A stretch of DNA of 64,000 nucleotides from CAVZVW01 sp963778845 (GTDB taxonomy: Bacteria; Actinomycetota; Actinomycetes; Actinomycetales; Kineosporiaceae). Under the pieces are notes generated by a model. That model had not been told where the DNA came from, ran no database searches, and saw nothing but the letters and a program-made list of their open reading frames with translations. The stretch lies in NCBI GenBank assembly GCA_963778845.1, contig CAVZVW010000001.1, forward strand, positions 372,001-436,000. The letters are read 5' to 3'. The translations under genes and the position numbers were made by a program. Positions 60,064-64,000 of this stretch are shown one piece after another; position 1 is the stretch's first letter; each line of letters begins with the position of its first letter.

Positions 60064-61233
60064 TCACAGCGACCTCGCCACCAGCTCCTTCATGATCTCG
60101 TTCGAGCCGGCGTAGATCTTCTGCACGCGCGCGTCGGCGTACATCCGCGCAATCGGGAACTCCAGGCAGTAGCCGTAGCCGCCGAACACCTGCAGGCACC
60201 GGTCGACGACCTCGCACTGCCTGTCGGTGAGCCAGAACTTCGCCATCGCGGCGGTCGACACGTCGAGGCCGCCGTCCACGTGGCGCACGATGCAGTCGTC
60301 GAGGAACACCCGGCCGGTGCGCGCCATGGCGGCGCACTCGGCGAGGGTGAACCGGGTGTTCTGCTGCTCGAAGAGCGGCTTGCCGAAGGCCTCCCGCTCC
60401 TTCGCGTACGCCACCGTGAGCTCGATGGCGCGCTCCATGGCCGCCACCGCCCCCACGGCGATGACGAGCCGCTCCTGCGGAAGCTGAGCCATCATCTGGG
60501 CGAAACCCAGCCCCTCGCGTGGCCCGAGCAGGTGCGACGCGGGCACGCGCATGCCGTCGAAGAACAGCTCCGCGGTGTCGTTGGCCTGAAGGCCGATCTT
60601 GTGCAGCAGCCGCCCGCGACGGAAGCCCGGCACGTCGTCGCCCACCTCGCACACCAGCAGCGAGATCCCGGCGGCCGCCTGCGAGGCGTCGGTCTTGACG
60701 GCCAGCACCACCAGGTCGGCCAGGAAGCCGTTGGTGATGAACGTCTTGGAGCCGGTGACGAGGTAGCCGTCGCCGTCGCGCAGGGCCCGGGTGCGGAGAG
60801 CCTGCAGGTCGGACCCGCCACCCGGCTCGGTCATGGCGATCGCCCCGACGAGCTCGCCTGCGCACAGCCGTGGCAGCCATCGCTGCTTCTGCTCCTCCGT
60901 GCCGTACTCGACGAGGTACCCCATGACGATGCCGCTGTGCACGCTGAGCCCCAGCGCACCCTCGCCCGTGGCGGTCTGCTGCTCGAAGAGCACGGCCTCG
61001 TGGGCGAACGTGCCTCCCCCGCCGCCGTACGCCTCCGGCACGGCAAGACCCAGCAGACCGAGCTCGCCGGCCCGTCGGTATGCCTCGTGGTCGGGGTGCC
61101 CCTGTGCCAGGTACTTCTCCTGGTGGGGCAGCACGTCACGAGTGAAGAACGTGCGCGCGAGGATGGCCAGGTCCTCGTGCTCCTGGGTGCGCCAGGGCGA
61201 GCGGTAGGGGTGGGTGGTGGTCGACCCCGTCAT
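60064..61233 (-). CDS. Acyl-CoA dehydrogenase
   Basis: This 389-aa flavoenzyme introduces the trans-2,3 double bond into acyl-CoA. GLAVPEAYGGGGGTFAHEAVLFE, GAIAMTEPGGGSDLQALRTRA and GYLVTGSKTFITNGFLADLVVLAV are family signatures. The C-terminal FGGYGYCLEFPIARMYADARVQKIYAGSNEIMKE carries the catalytic Glu in SNEIMKE. First gene of the minus-strand fad operon; a palindromic site lies 61-74 bp upstream of its start, between it and the divergent TetR gene. Chain-length preference is not predictable. Confidence 0.93.
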   Translation of the reverse strand: MTGSTTTHPYRSPWRTQEHEDLAILARTFFTRDVLPHQEKYLAQGHPDHEAYRRAGELGLLGLAVPEAYGGGGGTFAHEAVLFEQQTATGEGALGLSVHSGIVMGYLVEYGTEEQKQRWLPRLCAGELVGAIAMTEPGGGSDLQALRTRALRDGDGYLVTGSKTFITNGFLADLVVLAVKTDASQAAAGISLLVCEVGDDVPGFRRGRLLHKIGLQANDTAELFFDGMRVPASHLLGPREGLGFAQMMAQLPQERLVIAVGAVAAMERAIELTVAYAKEREAFGKPLFEQQNTRFTLAECAAMARTGRVFLDDCIVRHVDGGLDVSTAAMAKFWLTDRQCEVVDRCLQVFGGYGYCLEFPIARMYADARVQKIYAGSNEIMKELVARSL

Positions 61234-61293
61234 CTGGCCTCGTCTCCGGGTGTGTGCCTCGTAGGGCAGCACCAGCCTCTCCCCGTGTTGGCA

Positions 61294-61307
61294 CACTGTC
61301 AACAGTG
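61294..61307. promoter_or_regulatory. TetR-type operator of the fad operon
   Basis: CACTGT-CA-ACAGTG is a perfect palindrome in the 100-bp gap between the acyl-CoA dehydrogenase and tetR starts. It is probably bound by the adjacent TetR protein to control both genes. The overlapping CACACTGTCAAC may double as promoter sequence. Confidence 0.65.
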
Positions 61308-61333
61308 GCCGCCGCCCCGTCGCGCATGGCACA

Positions 61334-62125
61334 GTGACGCCGGTGGGCACACCATCAACGGTGAGCAGCCGACCGCGTTGGCAGCGCCTGGAGCCCGACG
61401 CGAGGCGCCAGCAGATCCTGTCCTGCGCGGTCCGCCAGTTCGGCGCCCGTCCCTACGCCGAGGTGTCGACCACGTCGATCGCCGCCGAGGCCGGCGTGGC
61501 GCGTGGGCTCGTCCACCACTACTTCGGCACGAAGAAGGAGCTCTATCTCGAGGTCCTGCGCCGGCTGCTGACCGTGCCCGAGGCCGCAGTGACGCAGCTG
61601 CCGGACGCCGCGCTTCCCGTTCGCGTCGACGCCAGCGTCACGTGGTTCCTCGAGACGGTGGAGCGTCACAGCAGACCGTGGCTGGCCGCGCTGGACGCCG
61701 GCAGCGTGGCGCACGACCCGGAGGTGGCACAGGTGGTCTCCCAGGCCGACGAGGTGGCCGCAGACCGCGTCCTCGCCGCTGTCGGCCTGCAGGCGAAGGC
61801 CCGTCGCCACGAGGAGGTACGCGCGATGGTGCGCGCCTACGGTGCGCTGGCCAAGGCGGCGGCGCGCGAGTGGCTGGAACGCGGATCCCTGGCCCGCGAG
61901 GACGTCCACCTGCTGCTCACCACGGCTCTGCTGAGCCTCGTGGAGTCGGTCGTGCCACAGGTCAGCTCACGCCCTCGCAGTCGCGGCCATGCCCAACCGG
62001 TGGCCGGCACCGGGCGCTACCCCGCCAGCCCTGGCAGCGGCGCCCCGCCCACAGCCGGGCCGGCGGCAGCGAGGGACTCCAGCGGGCCTGGCGGCCCTGT
62101 CCGGACGAACCACTCGGTGGCGTAG
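61334..62125 (+). CDS. TetR-family transcriptional regulator
   Basis: This 263-aa regulator has an N-terminal TetR DNA-binding domain: RRQQILSCAVRQFGARPYAEVSTTSIAAEAGVARGLVHHYFGTKKELYLEVL, with the helix-turn-helix in its centre. The helical ligand-binding domain covers the next 130 residues, and a Pro/Gly-rich tail of about 60 residues follows. GTG at 61334 is taken as the start; a GTG four codons on is an alternative. It is divergent from the fad operon, suggesting an acyl-CoA-responsive repressor. Its 3' end overlaps the converging PIG-L gene by 109 bases. Confidence 0.85.
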   Translation: MTPVGTPSTVSSRPRWQRLEPDARRQQILSCAVRQFGARPYAEVSTTSIAAEAGVARGLVHHYFGTKKELYLEVLRRLLTVPEAAVTQLPDAALPVRVDASVTWFLETVERHSRPWLAALDAGSVAHDPEVAQVVSQADEVAADRVLAAVGLQAKARRHEEVRAMVRAYGALAKAAAREWLERGSLAREDVHLLLTTALLSLVESVVPQVSSRPRSRGHAQPVAGTGRYPASPGSGAPPTAGPAAARDSSGPGGPVRTNHSVA

Positions 62126-62835
62126 GCGCCAGGAAACGTCGCGGCGTCGAGGAACTCGGGTCCGATCTGGCTGGAGTGCGCCGACATCGCCGCGTACTTG
62201 GCCAAGAGGGCGGCCGCGCAGGCGTGCACGCGCACCGAGATCTGCTCCGAAGGCAGGCCGACGCGCGGCCGCCCGGCGGCTTGCTGGACGACGTGGCGCG
62301 CCCGGCCCGGCGCGGTGCCGGGCTGACCGTCCAACCCTTCCAGATGCTCGGCGTCGACCGTCGCCTCGTAACCGCTGATGCCGAGCCGTCCGGCGACCTC
62401 GGCACCCGCGAGGTGGACCTGGACGTGGTCCACATGCCCGTATATCCCCCGGCGGTCGTAGTGCAGCAGGGCGTCGGCCTGCTCGTCCTCGACGATCCGT
62501 GCCAGTCGGGCCGCCACCGTCGACGCGGGGGTCGCCCCAAGGCTCCCCCGCCGGTAGGGGCCGGGTCCGGCTCCGGAGTCCCGGTAGCCGAGGACCTCGA
62601 GCCGGTGGACGCCGAGCAGCTCGCAGGCGCGCTGGAGCTCCGCCCGGCGGCGCCGGCCCATCGTCTCCCCGCGGATCAACGGGGTACGGGGCACGCCCTC
62701 CTCACCCGACGTCGCCGTGACGACGGTGACGCGGGCCCCGGCGTCGACGAGCCGGCGGATGGTGACCCCGGTGAAGATCGCCTCATCGTCGGGGTGGGCA
62801 TGGAAGACGACGACGCGCGCGGTGGGGTGCGACAT
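62017..62835 (-). CDS. PIG-L family deacetylase
   Basis: The 272-aa protein has the PIG-L zinc motif VVFHAHPDDEAIFTG (HPDD) and the second His segment YGHVDHVQVHLAG. TATSGEEGVPRTPLIRGETMGRRRRAELQRACELLGV is the usual intervening stretch. The family removes acyl groups from sugar derivatives, e.g. MshB or Mca in mycothiol metabolism; which substrate applies is unknown. ATG at 62835. The 3' end overlaps the tetR gene by 109 bases on the opposite strand, which is unusually long, so one of the two proteins may end early or the pair may be an antisense-overlap unit. Confidence 0.87.
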   Translation of the reverse strand: MSHPTARVVVFHAHPDDEAIFTGVTIRRLVDAGARVTVVTATSGEEGVPRTPLIRGETMGRRRRAELQRACELLGVHRLEVLGYRDSGAGPGPYRRGSLGATPASTVAARLARIVEDEQADALLHYDRRGIYGHVDHVQVHLAGAEVAGRLGISGYEATVDAEHLEGLDGQPGTAPGRARHVVQQAAGRPRVGLPSEQISVRVHACAAALLAKYAAMSAHSSQIGPEFLDAATFPGAYATEWFVRTGPPGPLESLAAAGPAVGGAPLPGLAG

Positions 62836-63587
62836 GGCTCGGGTCCCTGCGGTGATGGTCGGCGCCGCCTCGCGCTCGGCGCGGGGGCATGGGCAGTGCG
62901 CGGGCCGGCGGTCAGGCCGTGGGCCGACAACACGCCCCGGTGACCCGGCGAGGGGTCACGAGCAGCGCGTGCTGGGTCATCACAGGGGAAGCCTCGCACA
63001 ACGCGCCAGGGCCCGCCACGTCGAGCGGGCGGGCTCAGCCGAGCGGAGGTGCGGGCAGCCGGTCGGGGCCCTCCGAGCTCAGGGCGGCAATGCCGCGGGC
63101 GTCCATGCGCACCCACACCTCGCCGGCCGCGAGCCGGATCCGATGGATCCCTCGTGTGTGCCAGGCACCCAGGTCGTCGCCGCGGACCGCGGGCTGACCG
63201 CTCTCGGCCGAGCCCGCGGGTGGGACCTGTGCGGACGCGCCGGGATGCGCGGCCGTCGAGTCGTCGTCGTGACCGTCGTGCGAGGACGGCAGACGCTGCG
63301 CCGGGAGCGCGGGCGGCCGCGACACCCGATGGGACGGCACTGCGGGGGGCGCTTGCCCCCGCCCTGCCTGAGCTGTGACCACGGCCTCTTCGTTCGTCTG
63401 CCCGGGTGTCCGTGCGGACCACCCTCCTGGTCATCGGCAGCCCATGCGGAGGCCTTGATGCACGGCCGCCTCGACGACCTGCTCCGCGGGACGGCGCGGG
63501 GCTGGACTTTGGTCCCCGACGACGTCGATCGGCCGCGCGGCAGCCTAGGGTGCGCCCGACCCACGCCGAAGCCAGCTGGAGGCGGTC
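62836..63587. other. 752-bp stretch without a confident gene
   Basis: No frame shows a recognisable product and sustained coding bias. The best candidate is a minus-strand frame at 63035-63382 (115 codons), in which only the last 45 residues (GAWHTRGIHRIRLAAGEVWVR region) have high G+C third positions. The plus-strand frame near 63450-63560 (HGRLDDLLRGTARGWTLVP) is also possible. The 3' end carries GCTGGAGG, the ribosome site of the stress protein. Confidence 0.4.
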
Positions 63588-64000
63588 ATGGCCGATATCG
63601 CCGGCGACAGCGGGTACCCGTTGCGCGAGAACGCAATCGAGGCGACCGCGATTCGCTCCCTCATCGTGGTGGGAGTCGACGAGACGGCGTCGAGCCGACG
63701 CGCCCTGCGCTGGGCTGTGGTCGAGGCGGTGCGCCGTGACGCCCGGCTCCAGGTCGTCACGGCGTGGACCTGGGAGGGTCTGGAAGGGGCACCCCTGGCC
63801 GCCGCTGACCCTACGACGATGCGTGATGGCGCCACGGCCACCCAGTCGGCCGTGCTGGCGGAGGTGTTGGCCGAGCTGACGGGTCTGCCCCACCCGCCCG
63901 AGGTCGTGTCCGAGGTGGTGGAGACGACAGCGGCCGAGGCGTTGGTGCGCGCCTCCGAGCACGCCGACCTCGTGGTCGTGGGCACGCACGGGCGCGGCCC
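63588..64000 (+). CDS. Universal stress protein (UspA family), partial (3' end outside window)
   Basis: ATG at 63588 follows CTGGAGG. The visible 137 codons include the first Rossmann strand SLIVVGVDETASSRRALRWAV and the ATP-binding/phosphate loop at the edge, LVVVGTHGRG, of the G-x2-G-x9-G(S/T) type. Universal stress proteins bind ATP or act as stress-survival factors. Whether one or two USP domains are present cannot be seen. Confidence 0.88.
   Translation, partial: MADIAGDSGYPLRENAIEATAIRSLIVVGVDETASSRRALRWAVVEAVRRDARLQVVTAWTWEGLEGAPLAAADPTTMRDGATATQSAVLAEVLAELTGLPHPPEVVSEVVETTAAEALVRASEHADLVVVGTHGRG

Noticed and set aside
62676..63989. 437-codon minus-strand frame at the right end
   Set aside because: Crosses the PIG-L start in another frame and opposes the universal stress gene; composition is Arg-rich shadow type.

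Overview
The window is high-GC DNA (strong G/C third-position bias, many GTG and TTG starts, many 4-base ATGA/GTGA gene overlaps) from an actinomycete. F420/PPOX-type and DUF385 proteins, an LprG/P55-like pair, a caa3-like oxidase with CtaG, and FadA/FadB genes all fit that assignment. Nothing seen fixes the genus. No tRNA, rRNA, CRISPR array, transposase or phage gene was recognised, so this reads as a chromosomal segment.

Layout. 1-2 kb: partial NAD-epimerase, DUF1304 membrane protein, alpha/beta hydrolase behind an operator-like palindrome. 1.8-12.5 kb: aerobic respiration and copper handling. On the minus strand run cupredoxin, ctaC, ctaD, ctaE, a TlpA-like thioredoxin, ctaB, a DsbD-alpha-like lipoprotein and CopC-CopD; divergent from them are ctaG, a small membrane protein and a secreted His-rich protein. 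12.5-17 kb: frameshifted methyltransferase, permease-like protein, lipoprotein, membrane protein, beta-carbonic anhydrase. 17.2-19.3 kb: MoxR ATPase coupled to a thiolase. 19.4-22.4 kb: an unusual three-gene unit (KD-repeat protein with a HELVEACTDP motif, degenerate RimK-like protein, intact RimK-like ATP-grasp ligase). 22.5-25 kb: ICMT-like methyltransferase, CoxE-like VWA protein, short luciferase-like protein. 25.0-25.7 kb: non-coding repeats including a 145-bp tandem duplication.

25.7-38.5 kb: an aromatic catabolic cluster. An IclR regulator faces a two-subunit hydroquinone 1,2-dioxygenase, a semialdehyde dehydrogenase, a CoA-transferase pair, maleylacetate reductase, a complete LIV-type ABC importer and an intradiol (hydroxyquinol) dioxygenase. 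Together they would convert hydroquinone and hydroxyquinol through maleylacetate and 3-oxoadipate to 3-oxoadipyl-CoA, with thiolases elsewhere in the window to finish. Ten apparent single-base frameshifts fall between 28.9 and 35.6 kb, against one in the rest of the window.

38.5-64 kb: SufS-like PLP enzyme; ECF sigma and anti-sigma; lipoprotein; a 38-aa Cys-rich protein behind a CsoR-type operator; DUF385 protein; USP-like protein; EcsC-like protein, agmatinase-family enzyme and M20 peptidase; DrrAB-type ABC exporter; SHOCT-like/DUF2089/NUDIX genes; LprG-P55-like lipoprotein and MFS pair; PPOX protein; secreted HNH nuclease; polysaccharide deacetylase; HAD-like protein; a fadB-fadA-acadm operon with divergent TetR; PIG-L deacetylase; and a partial universal stress protein.

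A recurrent oddity is short perfect tandem duplications (13-69 bp) in linkers, tails and leaders of many unrelated genes.
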